From NCBI RefSeq assembly GCF_008386565.1, contig NZ_VUKA01000004.1, positions 186,001 to 250,000 of the forward strand: DNA of 64,000 nt, given 5' to 3'. Source of the DNA: Teichococcus oryzae. GTDB taxonomy: Bacteria; Pseudomonadota; Alphaproteobacteria; Acetobacterales; Acetobacteraceae. Of this stretch, positions 63,573 to 64,000 are shown in pieces. The first letter of the stretch is position 1, and every line of letters begins with the position of its first letter. A program made the position numbers and the translations under genes. The notes under the pieces were generated by a model. The model worked only from the letters and a program-made list of their open reading frames with translations. It did no database searches and was not told the DNA's origin.

Positions 63573-64000
63573 TCAAGCGCCGGCGGCTTCGCCGACCAGT
63601 TCGGCGAAGCGGTCAAAGCTCAGGGCGCCCGGCACCGTCTTGCTGCCGAAGACAAAGGTGGGGGTGGAGCTGACCTTGTGCTCCTGCTCTCCCTTGAGCC
63701 GGGATTCCAGCAGGGCCTTGCGCAGCGCCTCGTCGCCGATGGCGGCATCGACCTGCGGGCGGCTCAGCCCGGCCAGGGCGGCCACGCGGGCGATCTCGGC
63801 CACCGGATCGGCGCCGCGGTTGAAGGCCCAGCGGTCCTGGGTGGACAGCAGCGCGCCGATGAAGCCCTCATAGGCGGCGGGCGGCAGGGTGCGGGCCACC
63901 TGCGCGGCGGCCAGGGCGAGCTGGTCCAGCGGGAAGTCGCGCCACACCATCCGCATCTTGCCGGCGTCCACCAGCTCCTTCTTCACGCGCGGCCAGGTGT
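63573..64000 (-). CDS. DsbA-family thioredoxin-fold protein, N-terminus beyond the window
   Basis: About 142 residues of the C-terminal part; the gene begins right of the window. TWPRVKKELVDAGKMRMVWRDFPLDQLAL, GFIGALLSTQDRWAF and SSTPTFVFGSKTVPGALSF (with the cis-Pro loop STPTF) match the DsbA/BdbD-type thiol oxidoreductases or thioredoxin-like disulphide isomerases of alphaproteobacteria. The catalytic CxxC would lie upstream of the edge. It precedes smc and is probably co-transcribed with it. Confidence 0.88.
   Translation of the reverse strand, partial: TWPRVKKELVDAGKMRMVWRDFPLDQLALAAAQVARTLPPAAYEGFIGALLSTQDRWAFNRGADPVAEIARVAALAGLSRPQVDAAIGDEALRKALLESRLKGEQEHKVSSTPTFVFGSKTVPGALSFDRFAELVGEAAGA

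Noticed and set aside
58882-63873. A 1663-codon open frame on the plus strand, antisense to smc
   Set aside because: It is the mirror of the Ala/Glu-rich coiled-coil codons at high GC; its Gly/Arg/Leu low-complexity translation has no domain and no start signal.

Overview
The window is high-GC DNA from an alphaproteobacterium, most likely Acetobacteraceae (Roseomonas-like). The signs are the fused anthranilate synthase TrpE(G) with a Trp-codon leader peptide, ATP synthase genes in the split order I-a-c-b'-b, paired b and b' subunits, the ffh-rpsP-rimM-trmD-rplS cluster, and heavy GC third-position bias. The genus is inferred, not shown.

Positions 1 to about 11,150 look like the right part of an integrated genomic island. 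On the minus strand a GTG-started NERD-nuclease/SF1-helicase gene is joined by an ATGA overlap to a large DrmA-like (DISARM-type) helicase that runs off the left edge; together they look like a defence operon. A decayed IS256-family transposase, three unfamiliar proteins, a tyrosine integrase and an excisionase-like HTH protein follow. The island ends at the 3' end of the first of two tandem tRNA-Arg(ACG) genes, the probable attachment site.

From 11.3 kb the DNA looks like core chromosome. In order it holds: leuCDB; the ribosomal/SRP cluster rplS-trmD-rimM-rpsP-ffh; a THUMP RNA methyltransferase; an orphan peptide-type solute-binding protein; and trpE(G) behind a complete attenuator (leader peptide with three consecutive Trp codons, antiterminator, terminator). 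Next come a GST/AsnC divergent pair, two glycosyltransferases, an alpha/beta hydrolase, a class III aminotransferase and a gamma carbonic anhydrase.

Positions 31.7-40.1 kb form a probable sugar-acid uptake and breakdown locus: two permeases and a binding protein with no ATPase gene, an FAH-family enzyme, a hydrolase, an altronate/galactarate dehydratase-family protein and an LDH2-family dehydrogenase. Then come an ABM protein, lipB, tRNA-Leu(GAG), maeB (malic enzyme with a phosphotransacetylase-like tail), a vWA/J-domain pair, and the sugar-nucleotide operon galU-ugd-pgm.

The last part holds a GFA protein behind a perfect inverted repeat that covers its ribosome-binding site, a DMT transporter, a DSD1-type PLP enzyme, metW without metX, the F0 ATP synthase operon with a near-consensus promoter and a strong terminator, a GGDEF/EAL protein coupled to a periplasmic molybdopterin-fold protein, a long Ala-rich smc, and the C-terminal part of a DsbA-like thiol oxidoreductase cut by the right edge. 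No rRNA or CRISPR array was seen.
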